From Prosapia bicincta (lineage: Eukaryota > Arthropoda > Insecta > Hemiptera > Cercopidae), in assembly GCA_036971475.1 (NCBI GenBank), contig JBAIZL010000002.1, positions 22,441,067-22,505,066 of the forward strand: a DNA stretch of 64,000 nt, given 5' to 3'. Shown here in pieces: positions 45,960-62,300 of the stretch. Both the position numbers and the translations under genes were made by a program. The notes beneath the pieces were generated by a model. That model was not told where the DNA came from. It did no database searches and saw nothing but the letters and a program-made list of their open reading frames with translations. Positions within the stretch are counted from its first letter, which is position 1, and each line of letters opens with the position of its first letter.

Positions 45960-48900
45960 ATTAATACTAGTGTTTATTGTATCATTGTGAGGCACCGATA
46001 AACATAAAGCGCGTGGAGGGATACAAGGAAGGGTGCAGTGGGTGGGTGTAAGATTATGCGAGGTAAATGTACCACACTAACGTACCTGCTTCATGTTGGA
46101 CCGGTATTCCCTTAACCCTACATAAAGGCTTTATAACCCGTATAAACAATGCAATAATACTAGTGTTTATTGTATCATTGTGAAGCACCGATAAACATAA
46201 AGCGCGTGGAGGGATACAAGGAAGGGTGCAGTGGGTGGGTGTGAGATTATGGGAGGTAAATGTACTACACTAAAATACCTGCTTCATGTTGGACTAGTAT
46301 TCCCTTAGCCCTACATAAAGGCTTTATAACCCGTATAAACAATGCATTAATACTAGTGTTTATTGTATCATTGTGAAGCATCGATAAACATAAAGCGCGT
46401 GGAGGGATACAAGGAAGGGTGCAGTAGGTGGGTGTGAGATTATGGGAGGTAAATGTACCACTCTAAAGTACCTGCTTCATGTTGGACCAGTATTCCTTTA
46501 GCCCTATATAAATGCTGAATAATTCCTATGAACAATGCATTATTACTACTGGTTATTGTATCATTGTGAGGCACCGACATACTTAAAGCGCGTGGAGGGA
46601 TACAATGTAGGGTGCAGGGGATGGGTGTGAGATTATGGGTGGTAAATGTACCATTCTAAAGTACTTGCTTCATGTTGGACCAGTATTCCCTTAGCCCTAC
46701 ATAAATGCTGTATAATCCCTATGATCAATGCATTATTACAACTGGTTATTGTATCATTACGAGGCACCGACATTCTTAAAAGCGCGTGGAGGGATACAGG
46801 GAAGGGTGCAGTAGGTGCGTATAAGAATATGGGAGGTAAATGTAACACTCTAAAGTACCTGCTTTATGTTGGACCAGTATTTTATTTAGCCCTACATAAA
46901 TGCGGTATAACCGCTATGAACAATGCATTATTACTACTGGTTATTGTATCATTATGAGGCACCGACATTCTGAAAGCGCGTGGGGGTATACAAGGAAGGA
47001 TGCAGTGAGTGAGTGTAAGAATATGGGAGGTAAATGTACCACACTAAAGTACCTGCTTGATGTTGGACCAGTATTCACTTAGCCCTACATAAATGCTGTA
47101 TAACCCCTATGAACAATGCATTATTACTACTGGTTATTGTATCACTGTGATCCACCGACATACGTCAAGCGCTTGGAGGTATACAAGGAAGGGTGAAGTG
47201 AGTGAGTGTAAGATTATGGGAGGTAAATGTACCACACTAAAGTACCTGCTTCATGTTGGACTAGTATTCCCTTAGCCCTACATAAATGCTATATAACCCG
47301 TATAAACAATGCATTAATACTAGTGTTTATTGTATTATTGTGAGGCACCGATAAACATAAAGCTCGTGGAGGGATACAAGGAAGGGTGCAGTAGGTGGGT
47401 GTGAGAGTATGGGAGGTAAATGTACCACACTAAAGTACCTGCTTCATGTTGGACTAGTATTCCCTTAGCCCTACATAAATGCTATATAACCCCTATGAAC
47501 AATGCATAATATTACTGGTTATTGTATCATTGTGAGGCATCGCCAAACATAAAGCGCGTGGAGGGATACAAGGAAGGGTGCAGTAGGTGGGTGTGAGATT
47601 ATGGGAGGTAAATGTACCACACTAAAGTACCTGCTTCATGTTGGACTACTATTCCCTTAGCCCTACATAAATGCTATATAACCCGTATAAACAATGCATT
47701 AATACTAGTGTTTATTATATTATGGTGAGGCACCGATAAACATAAAGCGCGTGGAGGGATACAAGTAAGGGTGCAGTGGGTGGGTGTAAGATTGTGCGAG
47801 GTAAATGTACCACACTAAAGTACCTGCTTCATGTTGGACCGGCATTCCCTTATCCTTACATAAAGGCTTTATAACCCGTATAAACAATGTATTAATACTA
47901 GTGTTTATTGTATCATTGTGAGGCACCGATAAACATAAAGCGCGTGGAGGGATACAAGGAAGGGTGCAGTGGGTGGGTGTAAGATTATGCGAGGTACATG
48001 TACCACTCTAAAGTACCTGCTTCATGTTGGACCAGTATTCCCTTAGCAATACATAAATGCTGTATAACCCCTATGAACAATGCATTAATACTACTGGTTA
48101 TTGTATCATTGTGAGGCACCGATAAGCATAAAGGGCGTGGAGGGATACAAGGAAGGGTGCAGTGGGTGGGCGTGAGATTATAGGAGGTAAATCTACCACT
48201 CTAAAGTACCTGCTTCATGTTGGACCAGTATTCCCTTAGCCCTACATAAATGCTGTATAACCCATATGAAAAATAAATTATTACTACTGGTTATTGTATC
48301 ATTGTGAGGCACCGATAAACATAAAGCGCGTGGAGGGATACAAGGAAGGGTGGAGTAGGTGCGTGTAAGATTATGCTAGGTAAATGTACCACACTACAGT
48401 ACCTGCTTCATGTTGGACTGGCATTCCCTTAGCCCTACATAAATGCTGTATAACCCCTATAAACAATGCAATAATACTACTGGTTATTGTATCATTGTGA
48501 GGCACCGATAAACATAAAGCGCGTGGAGGGATACAAGGAAGGGTGGAGTGGGTGCGTGTAAGATTATGCGAGGTAAATGTACCACACTACAGTACCTTCT
48601 TCATGTTGGACTGGCATTCCCTTAGCCCTACATAAATGCTGTATAACCCCTATAAACAATGCAATAATACTACTGGTTATTGTATCATTGTGAGGCACCG
48701 GTAAACATAAAGCGCGTGAGGGATACAAGGAAGGGTGCAGTGGGTGGGCGTGAGATTGTGGGAGGTAAATATACAACTCTAAAGTAAATGCTTCATGTTG
48801 GACCAGTGTTTCCTTAGCCCTACATAAATGCTGTATAATCCCTATGGAAAATGCATTATTACTACTGTTTATTGTATCATTGTGAGGCACCGATAAACAT

Positions 48901-51900
48901 AAAGCGCGTGAGGGATACAAGGAAGGGTGCAGTGGGTGGGCGTGAGATTGTGGGAGGTAAATATACCAGTCTAAAGTAAATGCTTCATGTTGGACCAGTG
49001 TTTCCTTAGCCCTACATAAATGCTGTATAATCCCTATGGAAAATGCATTATTACTACTGTTTATTGTATCATTGTGAGGCACCGTCATACTTGAAGCGCG
49101 GAGGGATACATGGTAGGGTGCAGGGGCTGGGTGTGAGATTATGGGTGGGAACATGTACCATTCTAAAATACTTGCTTTATGTTGGACCAGTATTCCCTTA
49201 GCCCTACATAAATGCTATATAACTCGTATAAACAATGCAATAAAACTAGTGTTTATTGTATTATTGTGAGGCACCGACATATTTGAAGCGCGTGAGGGAT
49301 ACAAGGTAGGGTGCAGGGGATGGGTGTGAGATTATGGGTGGTAAATGTACCATTCTAAAGTACTTGCTTCATGTTGGACCAGTATTCCCTTAGCCCTACA
49401 TAAATGCTGTATAATCCCTATGAACAATGCATTATTACAACTGGTTATTGTATCATTATGAGGCACCAACATTCTTAAAAGCGCGTGGAGGGATACAGGG
49501 AAGGGTGCAGTGGGTGGGTGTGAGATTATGGGAGGTAAATGTACTACTCTAAAGTACCTGTTTCATGTTGGACTAGTATTCCCCTAGCCCTACATAAATG
49601 CTAAATAACCCGTATAAACAATGCATTAATACTAGTGTTTATTGTATCATTGTGAGGCACCGATAAACATAAAGCGCGTGGAGGGATACAAGGAAGGGTG
49701 CAGTGGGTGGGTGTAAGATTATGCGAGGTAAATGTACCACACTAACGTACCTGCTTCATGTTGGACCGGTATTCCCTTAACCCTACATAAAGGCTTTATA
49801 ACCCGTATAAACAATGCAATAATACTAGTGTTTATTGTATCATTGTGAAGCACCGATAAACATAAAGCGCGTGGAGGGATACAAGGAAGGGTGCAGTGGG
49901 TGGGTGTGAGATTATGGGAGGTAAATGTACTACACTAAAATACCTGCTTCATGTTGGACTAGTATTCCCTTAGCCCTACATAAAGGCTTTATAACCCGTA
50001 TAAACAATGCATTAATACTAGTGTTTATTGTATCATTGTGAAGCATCGATAAACATAAAGCGCGTGGAGGGATACAAGGAAGGGTGCAGTAGGTGGGTGT
50101 GAGATTATGGGAGGTAAATGTACCACTCTAAAGTACCTGCTTCATGTTGGACCAGTATTCCTTTAGCCCTATATAAATGCTGTATAATTCCTATGAACAA
50201 TGCATTATTACTACTGGTTATTGTATCATTGTGAGGCACCGACATACTTAAAGCGCGTGGAGGGATACAATGTAGGGTGCAGGGGATGGGTGTGAGATTA
50301 TGGGTGGTAAATGTACCATTCTAAAGTACTTGCTTCATGTTGGACCAGTATTCCCTTAGCCCTACATAAATGCTGTATAATCCCTATGATCAATGCATTA
50401 TTACAACTGGTTATTGTATCATTACGAGGCACCGACATTCTTAAAAGCGCGTGGAGGGATACAGGGAAGGGTGCAGTAGGTGCGTATAAGAATATGGGAG
50501 GTAAATGTAACACTCTAAAGTACCTGCTTTATGTTGGACCAGTATTTTATTTAGCCCTACATAAATGCGGTATAACCGCTATGAACAATGCATTATTACT
50601 ACTGGTTATTGTATCATTATGAGGCACCGACATTCTGAAAGCGCGTGGGGGTATACAAGGAAGGATGCAGTGAGTGAGTGTAAGAATATGGGAGGTAAAT
50701 GTACCACACTAAAGTACCTGCTTGATGTTGGACCAGTATTCACTTAGCCCTACATAAATGCTGTATAACCCCTATGAACAATGCATTATTACTACTGGTT
50801 ATTGTATCACTGTGATCCACCGACATACGTCAAGCGCTTGGAGGTATACAAGGAAGGGTGAAGTGAGTGAGTGTAAGATTATGGGAGGTAAATGTACCAC
50901 ACTAAAGTACCTGCTTCATGTTGGACTAGTATTCCCTTAGCCCTACATAAATGCTATATAACCCGTATAAACAATGCATTAATACTAGTGTTTATTGTAT
51001 TATTGTGAGGCACCGATAAACATAAAGCTCGTGGAGGGATACAAGGAAGGGTGCAGTAGGTGGGTGTGAGAGTATGGGAGGTAAATGTACCACACTAAAG
51101 TACCTGCTTCATGTTGGACTAGTATTCCCTTAGCCCTACATAAATGCTATATAACCCCTATGAACAATGCATTAATATTACTGGTTATTGTATCATTGTG
51201 AGGCATCGACAAACATAAAGCGCGTGGAGGGATACAAGGAAGGGTGCAGTAGGTGGGTGTGAGATTATGGGAGGTAAATGTACCACACTAAAGTACCTGC
51301 TTCATGTTGGACTACTATTCCCTTAGCCCTACATAAATGCTATATAACCCGTATAAACAATGCATTAATACTAGTGTTTATTATATTAGGGTGAGGCACC
51401 GATAAACATAAAGCGCGTGGAGGGATACAAGTAAGGGTGCAGTGGGTGGGTGTAAGATTGTGCGAGGTAAATGTACCACACTAAAGTACCTGCTTCACGT
51501 TGGACCGGCATTCCCTTATCCTTACATAAAGGCTTTATAACCCGTATAAACAATGTATTAATACTAGTGTTTATTGTATCATTGTGAGGCACCGATAAAC
51601 ATAAAGCGCGTGGAGGGATACAAGGAAGGGTGCAGTGGGTGGGTGTAAGATTATGCGAGGTACATGTACCACTCTAAAGTACCTGCTTCATGTTGGACCA
51701 GTATTCCCTTAGCAATACATAAATGCTGTATAACCCCTATGAACAATGCATTAATACTACTGGTTATTGTATCATTGTGAGGCACCGATAAGCATAAAGG
51801 GCGTGGAGGGATACAAGGAAGGGTGCAGTGGGTGGGCGTGAGATTATAGGAGGTAAATCTACCACTCTAAAGTACCTGCTTCATGTTGGACCAGTATTCC

Positions 51901-53350
51901 CTTAGCCCTACATAAATGCTGTATAACCCATATGAAAAATAAATTATTACTACTGGTTATTGTATCATTGTGAGGCACCGATAAACATAAAGCGCGTGGA
52001 GGGATACAAGGAAGGGTGGAGTGGGTGGGTGTGAGAGTATGGGAGGTAAATGTACCACACTAAAGTACCTGCTTCATGTTGGACCAGTATTCCCTTAGCC
52101 CTACATAAATGCTGTATAACCCATATGAAAAATAAATTATTACTACTGGTTATTGTATCATTGTGAGGCACCGATAAACATAAAGCGCGTGGAGGGATAC
52201 AAGGAAGGGTGCAGTAGGTGCGTGTAAGATTATGCTAGGTAAATGTACCACACTACAGTACCTGCTTCATGTTGGACTGGCATTCCCTTAGCCCTACATA
52301 AATGCTGTATAACCCCTATAAACAATGCAATAATACTACTGGTTATTGTATCATTGTGAGGCACCGATAAACATAAAGCGCGTGGAGGGATACAAGGAAG
52401 GGTGGAGTGGGTGCGTGTAAGATTATGCGAGGTAAATGTACCACACTACAGTACCTTCTTCATGTTGGACTGGCATTCCCTTAGCCCTACATAAATGCTG
52501 TATAACCCCTATAAACAATGCAATAATACTACTGGTTATTGTATCATTGTGAGGCACCGGTAAACATAAAGCGCGTGAGGGATACAAGGAAGGGTGCAGT
52601 GGGTGGGCGTGAGATTGTGGGAGGTAAATATACCACTCTAAAGTAAATGCTTCATGTTGGACCAGTGTTTCCTTAGCCCTACATAAATGCTGTATAATCC
52701 CTATGGAAAATGCATTATTACTACTGTTTATTGTATCATTGTGAGGCACCGATAAACATAAAGCGCGTGAGGGATACAAGGAAGGGTGCAGTGGGTGGGC
52801 TTGAGATTGTGGGAGGTAAATATACCACTCTAAAGTAAATGCTTCATGTTGGACCAGTGTTTCCTTAGCCCTACATAAATGCTGTATAATCCCTATGGAA
52901 AATGCATTATTACTACTGTTTATTGTATCATTGTGAGGCACCGATAAACATAAAGCGCGTGAGGGATACAAGGAAGGGTGCAGTGGGTGGGCGTGAGATT
53001 GTGGGAGGTAAATATACCACTCTAAAGTAAATGCTTCATGTTGGACCAGTGTTTCCATAGCCCTACATAAATGCTGTATAATCCCTATGGAAAATGCATT
53101 ATTACTACTGTTTATTGTATCATTGTGAGGCACCGTCATACTTGAAGCGCGGAGGGATACATGGTAGGGTGCAGGGGCTGGGTGTGAGATTATGGGTGGG
53201 AACATGTACCATTCTAAAATACTTGCTTTATGTTGGACCAGTATTCCCTTAGCCCTACATAAATGCTATATAACCCGTATAAACAATGCAATAAAACTAA
53301 TGTTTATTGTATTATTGTGAGGCACCGACATATTTGAAGAGCGTGAGGGA
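45960..53350. repeat. Higher-order duplication of ~3.67 kb in the satellite
   Basis: The block at about 45960-49624 recurs at about 49625-53350 with an offset of 3665-3666 bp (19 units) over its first part; the second copy has gained about two units after 51592 (offset 3859, then 4051). The rare variants match in order, for example the TCACTGTGATCCACCGACAT unit near 47145 and 50810. Confidence 0.88.
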
Positions 53351-56300
53351 TACAAGGAAGGGTGCAGTGGGTGGGTGTGAGATTATGGGAGGTAAATGTA
53401 CTATTCTAAAGTACCTGCTTCATGTTTGACCAGTTGTGCCTTAGCCCTACATAAATGCTGTATAATCCCTATGGAAAATGCATTATTACTACTGTTTATT
53501 GTATCATTGTGAGGCACCGACATACTTGAAGCGCGGAGGGATACAAGGTAGGGTGCAGGGGCTGGGTGTGAGATTATGGGTGGGAACATGTACCATTCTA
53601 AAATACTTGCTTTATGTTGGACCAGTATTCCCTTAGCCCTACATAAATGCTATATAACCCGTATAAACAATGCAATAAAACTAATGTTTATTGTATTATT
53701 GTGAGGCACCGACATATTTGAAGCGCGTGAGGGATACAAGGAAGGGTGCAGTGGGTGGGTGTGAGATTATGGGAGGTAAATGTACTACTCTAAAGTACCT
53801 GCTTCATGTTTGACCAGTTGTGCCTTAGCCCTACATAAATGCTGTATAACCCCTATGGAAAATGCATTATTACTACTGTTTATTGTATCATTGTGAGGCA
53901 CCGACATACTTAAAGCGCGTGGAGGGTTACAAGGTAGGGTGCAGGGGCTGGGTGTGAGATTATGGGTGGGAACATGTACCATTCTAAAATACTTGCTTCA
54001 TGTTGGACCAGTATTCCCTTAGCCCTACATAAATGCTGTATAACCCCTATGGAAAATGCATTATTACTACTGTTTATTGTATCATTGTGAGGCACCGACA
54101 TATTTAAAGAGCGTGGAGGGATACAAGGTAGGGTGCAGGGGCTGGGTGTGAGATAATGGGTGGGAACATGTACCATTCTAAAATACTTGCTTTATGTTGG
54201 ACCAGTATTCCCTTAGCCCTACATAAATGCTATATAACTCGTATAAACAATGCAATAAAACTAGTGTTTATTGTATTATTGTGAGGCACCGACATATTTG
54301 AAGCGCGTGAGGGATACAAGGTAGGGTGCAGGGGATGGGTGTGAGATTATGGGTGGTAAATGTACCATTCTAAAGTACTTGCTTCATGTTGGACCAGTAT
54401 TCCCTTAGCCCTACATAAATGCTGTATAATCCCTATGAACAATGCATTATTACAACTGGTTATTGTATCATTATGAGGCACCAACATTCTTAAAAGCGCG
54501 TGGAGGGATACAGGGAAGGGTGCAGTAGGTGCGTATAAGAAAATGGGAGGTAAATGTACCACTCTAAAGTACCTGCTTCATGTTGGACCAGTATTTTATT
54601 TAGCCCTACATAAATGCGGTATAACCGCTATGAACAATGCATTATTACTACTGGTTATTGTATCATTATGACGCACCGACATTCTTAAAGCGCGTGGGGG
54701 TATACAAGGAAGGGTGCAGTGAGTGAGTGTAAGATTATGGGAGGTAAATGTACCACACTAAAAGACCTGCTTGATGTTGGACCAGTATTCCCCTAGCCCT
54801 ACATAAATGTTGTACAACCCCTATGAACAATGCATTATTACTACTGGTTATTGTATCATTGTGAGGCACCGATGAACATAAAGCGCGTGGAGGGATACAA
54901 GGAAGGGTGCAGTGGGTGGGTGTAAGATTATGCGAGGTAAATGTACTACACTAAAATACCTGCTTCATGTTGGACCAGTATTCCCTTAGCCCTACATAAA
55001 TGCTGTATAGCCCCTATAAACAATGCATTAATACTAGTGTTTATTGTATCATTGTGAAGCATCGATAAACATAAAGCGCGTGGAGGGATACAAGGAAGGG
55101 TGCAATGGGTGGGTGTAAGATTATGCGAGGTAAATGTACTACACTAAAGCACCTGCTTCATGTTGGACCAGTATTCCCTTAGCCCTAAATAAATACTGTA
55201 TAACCCCTATGAACAATGCATTAATAATACTGGTTCTTGTATCATTGTGAGGCACCGATAAACATAAAGCGCGTGGAGAGATACAAGGAAGGGTGCAGTG
55301 GGTGGGTGTAAGATTATGCGAGGTAAATGTACTACACTAAAGCACCTGCTTCATGTTGGACCAGTGTTTCCTTAGCCCTACATAAATACTGTATAACCCC
55401 TATGAACAATGCATTAATACTACTGGTTATTGTATCATTGTGAGGCACCGACATTCTTAAAGCGCATGGAGGGATACAAGGAAGGGTGCAGTAGGTGGGT
55501 GTGGGATTATGGGTGGGAACATGTACCATTCTAAAATACTTGCTTTATGTTGGACCAGTATTCCCTTAGCCCTACATAAATGCTATATAACCCGTATAAA
55601 CAATGCAATAAAACTAATGTTTATTGTATTATTGTGAGGCACCGACATATTTGAAGCGCGTGAGGGATACAAGGAAGGGTGCAGTGGGTGGGTGTGAGAT
55701 TATGGGAGGTAAATGTACTACTCTAAAGTACCTGCTTCATGTTTGACCAGTTGTGCCTTAGCCCTACATAAATGCTGTATAACCCCTATGGAAAATGCAT
55801 TATTACTACTGTTTATTGTATCATTGTGAGGCACCGACATACTTAAAGCGCGTGGAGGGATACAAGGTAGGGTGCAGGGGCTGGGTGTGAGATTATGGGT
55901 GGGAACATGTACCATTCTAAAATACTTGCTTCATGTTGGACCAGTATTCCCTTAGCCCTACATAAATGCTGTATAACCCCTATGGAAAATGCATTATTAC
56001 TACTGTTTATTGTATCATTGTGAGGCACCGACATACTTAAAGAGCGTGGAGGGATACAAGGTAGGGTGCAGGGGCTGGGTGTGAGATAATGGGTGGGAAC
56101 ATGTACCATTCTAAAATACTTGCTTTATGTTGGACCAGTATTCCCTTAGCCCTACATAAATGCTATATAACCCGTATAAACAATGCAATAAAACTAGTGT
56201 TTATTGTATTATTGTGAGGCACCGACATATTTGAAGCGCGTGAGGGATACAAGGTAGGGTGCAGGGGATGGGTGTGAGATTATGGGTGGTAAATGTACCA

Positions 56301-59300
56301 TTCTAAAGTACTTGCTTCATGTTGGACCAGTATTCCCTTAGCCCTACATAAATGCTGTATAATCCCTATGAACAATGCATTATTACAACTGGTTATTGTA
56401 TCATTATGAGGCACCAACATTCTTAAAAGCGCGTGGAGGGATACAGGGAAGGGTGCAGTAGGTGCGTATACGAAAATGGGAGGTAAATGTACCACTCTAA
56501 AGTACCTGCTTCATGTTGGACCAGTATTTCATTTAGCCCTACATAAATGCGGTATAACCGCTATGAACAATGCATTATTACTACTGGTTATTGTATCATT
56601 ATGACGCACCGACATTCTTAAAGCGCGTGGGGGTATACAAGGAAGGGTGCAGTGAGTGAGTGTAAGATTATGGGAGGTAAATGTACCACACTAAAAGACC
56701 TGCTTGATGTTGGACCAGTATTCCCCTAGCCCAACATAAATGCTGTACAACCCCTATGAACAATGCATTATTACTACTGGTTATTGTATCATTGTGAGGC
56801 ACCGATGAACATAAAGCGCGTGGAGGGATACAAGGAAGGGTGCAGTGGGTGGGTGTAAGAATATGCGAGGTAAATGTACTACACTAAAATACCTGCTTCA
56901 TGTTGGACCAGTATTCCCTTAGCCCTACATAAATGCTGTATAGCCCCTATAAACAATGCATTAATACTAGTGTTTATTGTATCATTGTGAAGCATCGATA
57001 AACATAAAGCGCGTGGAGGGATACAAGGAAGGGTGCAATGGGTGGGTGTAAGATTATGCGAGGTAAATGTACTACACTAAAGCACCTGCTTGATGTTGGA
57101 CCAGTATTCCCTTAGCCCTACATAAATACTGTATAACCCCTATGAACAATGCATTAATACTACTGGTTATTGTATCATTGTGAGGCACCGATGAACATAA
57201 AGCGCGTGGAGGGATACAAGGAAGGGTGCAGTGGGTGGGTGTAAGATTATGCGAGGTAAATGTACTACACTAAAATACCTGCTTCATGTTGGACCAGTAT
57301 TCCCTTAGCCCTACATAAATGCTGTATAGCCCCTATAAACAATGCATTAATACTAGTGTTTATTGTATCATTGTGAAGCATCGATAAACATAAAGCGCGT
57401 GGAGGGATACAAGGAAGGGTGCAATGGGTGGGTGTAAGATTATGCGAGGTAAATGTACTACACTAAAGCACCTGCTTCATGTTCGACCAGTAATCCCTTA
57501 GCCCTACATAAATACTGTATAACCCCTATGAACAATGCATTAATAATACTGGTTATTGTATCATTGTGAGGCACCGATAAACATAAAGCGCGTGGAGAGA
57601 TACAAGGAAGGGTGCAGTGGGTGGGTGTAAGATTATGCGAGGTAAATGTACTACACTAAAGCACCTGCTTCATGTTGGACCAGTGTTTCCTTAGCCCTAC
57701 ATAAATACTGTATAACCCCTATGAACAATGCATTAATACTACTGGTTATTGTATCATTGTGAGGCACCGACATTCTTAAAGCGCATGGAGGGATACAAGG
57801 AAGGGTGCAGTAGGTGGGTGTGGGATTATGGGTGGGAACATGTACCATTCTAAAATACTTGCTTTATGTTGGACCAGTATTCCCTTAGCCCTACATAAAT
57901 GCTATATAACCCGTATAAACAATGCAATAAAACTAATGTTTATTGTATTATTGTGAGGCACCGACATATTTGAAGCGCGTGAGGGATACAAGGAAGGGTG
58001 CAGTGGGTGGGTGTGAGATTATGGGATGTAAATGTACTACTCTAAAGTACCTGCTTCATGTTTGACCAGTTGTGCCTTAGCCCTACATAAATGCTGTATT
58101 ACCCCTATGGAAAATGCATTATTACTACTGTTTATTGTATCATTGTGAGGCACCGACATACTTGAAGCGCGGAGGGATACAAGGTAGGGTGCAGGGGCTG
58201 GGTGTGAGATTATGGGTGGGAACATGTACCATTCTAAAATACTTGCTTTATGTTGGACCAGTATTCCCTTAACCCTACATAAATGCTATATAACCCGTAT
58301 AAACAATGCAATAAAACTAATGTTTATTGTATTATTGTGAGGCACCGACATATTTGAAGCGCGTGAGGGATACAAGGAAGGGTGCAGTGGGTGGGTGTGA
58401 GATTATGGGAGGTAAATGTACTACTCTAAAGTACCTGCTTCATGTTTGACCAGTTGTGCCTTAGCCCTACATAAATGCTGTATAACCCCTATGGAAAATG
58501 CATTATTACTACTGTTTATTGTATCATTGTGAGGCACCGACATACTTAAAGCGCGTGGAGGGATACAAGGTAGGGTGCAGGGGCTGGGTGTGAGATTATG
58601 GGTGGGAACATGTACCATTCTAAAATACTTGCTTCATGTTGGACCAGTATTCCCTTAGCCCTACATAAATGCTGTATAACCCCTATGGAAAATGCATTAT
58701 TACTACTGTTTATTGTATCATTGTGAGGCACCGACATACTTAAAGAGCGTGGAGGGATACAAGGTAGGGTGCAGGGGCTGGGTGTGAGATAATGGGTGGG
58801 AACATGTACCATTCTAAAATACTTGCTTTATGTTGGACCAGTATTCCCTTAGCCCTACATAAATGCTATATAACCCGTATAAACAATGCAATAAAACTAG
58901 TGTTTATTGTATTATTGTGAGGCACCGACATATTTGAAGCGCGTGAGGGATACAAGGTAGGGTGCAGGGGATGGGTGTGAGATTATGGATGGTAAATGTA
59001 CCATTCTAAAGTACTTGCTTCATGTTGAACCAGTATTCCCTTAGCCCTACATAAATGCTGTATAATCCCTATGAACAATGCATTATTACAACTGGTTATT
59101 GTATCATAATGAGGCACCGACATTCTTAAAAGCGCGTGGAGGGATACAGGGAAGGGTGCAGTAGGTGCGTATAAGAAAATGGGAGGTAAATGTACCACTC
59201 TAAAGTACCTGCTTCATGTTGGACCAGTATTTTATTTAGCCCTACATAAATGCGGTATAACCGCTATGAACAATGCATTATTACTACTGGTTATTGTATC

Positions 59301-62300
59301 ATTATGAGGCACCGACATTCTTAAAGCGCGTGGGGGTATACAAGGAAGGGTGCAGTGAGTGAGTGTAAGATTATGGGAGGTAAATGTACCACACTAAAAG
59401 ACCTGCTTGATGTTGGACCAGTATTCCCCTAGCCCTACATAAATGCTGTACAACCCCTATGAACAATGCATTATTACTACTGGTTATTGTATCATTGTGA
59501 GGCACCGATGAACATAAAGCGCGTGGAGGGATACAAGGAAGGGTGCAGTGGGTGGGTGTAAGATTATGCGAGGTAAATGTACTACACTAAAATACCTGCT
59601 TCATGTTGGACCGGCATTCCCTTAGCCCTACATAAAGGCTTATAAACAATGCCTTTACCCGTATAAACAATGCATTAATACTAGTGTTTATTGTATCATT
59701 GTGAAGCATCGATAAACATAAAGCGCGTGGAGGGATACAAGGAAGGGTGCAGTGGGTGGGTGTGAGATAATGGGAGGTAAATGTACTACTCTAAAGTACC
59801 TGCTTCATGTTGGACCAGTATTCCCTTAGCCCTACATAAATGCTGTATAATTCCTATGAACAATGCATTATTACAACTGGTTATTGTATCATAATGAGGC
59901 ACCGACATTCTTAAAAGCGCGTGGAGGGATACAGGGAAGGGTGCAGTAGGTGCGTATAAGAAAATGGGAGGTAAATGTACCACTCTAAAGTACCTGCTTC
60001 ATGTTGGACCAGTATTTTATTTAGCCCTACATAAATGCGGTATAACCGCTATGAACAATGCATTATTACTACTGGTTATTGTATCATTATGAGGCACCGA
60101 CATTCTTAAAGCGCGTGGGGGTATACAAGGAAGGGTGCAGTGAGTGAGTGTAAGATTATGGGAGGTAAATGTACCACACTAAAAGACCTGCTTGATGTTG
60201 GACCAGTATTCCCCTAGCCCTACATAAATGCTGTACAACCCCTATGAACAATGCATTATTACTACTGGTTATTGTATCATTGTGAGGCACCGATGAACAT
60301 AAAGCGCGTGGAGGGATACAAGGAAGGGTGCAGTGGGTGGGTGTAAGATTATGCGAGGTAAATGTACTACACTAAAATACCTGCTTCATGTTGGACCGGC
60401 ATTCCCTTAGCCCTACATAAAGGCTTATAAACAATGCCTTTACCCGTATAAACAATGCATTAATACTAGTGTTTATTGTATCATTGTGAAGCATCGATAA
60501 ACATAAAGCGCGTGGAGGGATACAAGGAAGGGTGCAGTGGGTGGGTGTGAGATAATGGGAGGTAAATGTACTACTCTAAAGTACCTGCTTCATGTTTGAC
60601 CAGTTGTGCCTTAGCCCTACATAAATGCTGTATAATCCCTATGGAAAATGCATTATTACTACTGTTTATTGTATCATTGTGAGGCACCGACATACTTGAA
60701 GCGCGGAGGGATACAAGGTAGGGTGCAGGGGCTGGGTGTGAGATTATGGGTGGGAACATGTACCATTCTAAAATACTTGCTTTATGTTGGACCAGTATTC
60801 CCTTAGCCCTACATAAATGCTATATAACCCGTATAAACAATGCAATAAAACTAATGTTTATTGTATTATTGTGAGGCACCGACATATTTGAAGCGCGTGA
60901 GGGATACAAGGAAGGTTGCAGTGGGTGGGTGTGAGATTATGGGAGGTAAATGTACTACTCTAAAGTACCTGCTTCATGTTTGACCAGTTGTGCCTTAGCC
61001 CTACATAAATGCTGTATAACCCCTATGGAAAATGCATTATTACTACTGTTTATTGTATCATTGTGAGGCACCGACATACTTGAAGCGCGGAGGGATACAA
61101 GGTAGGGTGCAGGGGCTGGGTGTGAGATTATGGGTGGGAACATGTACCATTCTAAAATACTTGCTTTATGTTGGACCAGTATTCCCTTAGCCCTACATAA
61201 ATGCTATATAACCCGTATAAACAATGCAATAAAACTAATGTTTATTGTATTATTGTGAGGCACCGACATATTTGAAGCGCGTGAGGGATACAAGGAAGGG
61301 TGCAGTGGGTGGGTGTGAGATTATGGGAGGTAAATGTACTACTCTAAAGTACCTGCTTCATGTTTGACCAGTTGTGCCTTAGCACTACATAAATGCTGTA
61401 TAACCCCTATGGAAAATGCATTATTACTACTGTTTATTGTATCATTGTGAGGCACCGACATACTTAAAGCGCGTGGAGGGATACAAGGTAGGGTGCAGGG
61501 GCTGGGTGTGAGATAATGGGTGGGAACATGTACCATTCTAAAATACTTGCTTTATGTTGGACCAGTATTCCCTTAGCCCTACATAAATGCTATGTAACCC
61601 GTATAAACAATGCAATAAAACTAGTGTTTATTGTATTATTGTGAGGCACCGACATATTTGAAGCGCGTGAGGGATACAAGGTAGGGTGCAGGGGATGGGT
61701 GTGAGATTATGGGTGGTAAATGTACCATTCTAAAGTACTTGCTTCATGTTGAAGCAGTATTCCCTTAGCTCTACATAAATGCTGTATAATCCCTATGAAC
61801 AATGCATTATTACAACTGGTTATTGTATCATTATGAGGCACCAACATTCTTAAAAGCGCGTGGAGGGATACAGGGAAGGGTGCAGTAGGTGCGTATAAGA
61901 AAATGGGAGGTAAATGTACCACTCTAAAGTACCTGCTTCATGTTGGACCAGTATTTTATTTAGCCCTACATAAATGCGGTATAACCGCTATGAACAATGC
62001 ATTATTACTACTGGTTATTGTATCATTATGACGCACCGACATTCTTAAAGCGCGTGGGGGTATACAAGGAAGGGTGCAGTGAGTGAGTGTAAGATTATGG
62101 GAGGTAAATGTACCACACTAAAAGACCTGCTTGATGTTGGACCAGTATTCCCCTAGCCCTACATAAATGCTGTACAACCCCTATAAACAATGCATTAATA
62201 CTAGTGTTTATTGTATCATTGTGAAGCATCGATAAACATAAAGCGCGTGGAGGGATACAAGGAAGGGTGCAATGGGTGGGTGTAAGATTATGCGAGGTAA

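Noticed and set aside
52423..53205. 260-codon minus-strand frame in the 193-bp satellite
   Set aside because: It arises only where units have 192 bp, a multiple of three. The same sequence in 193-bp units is closed after about 60 codons.
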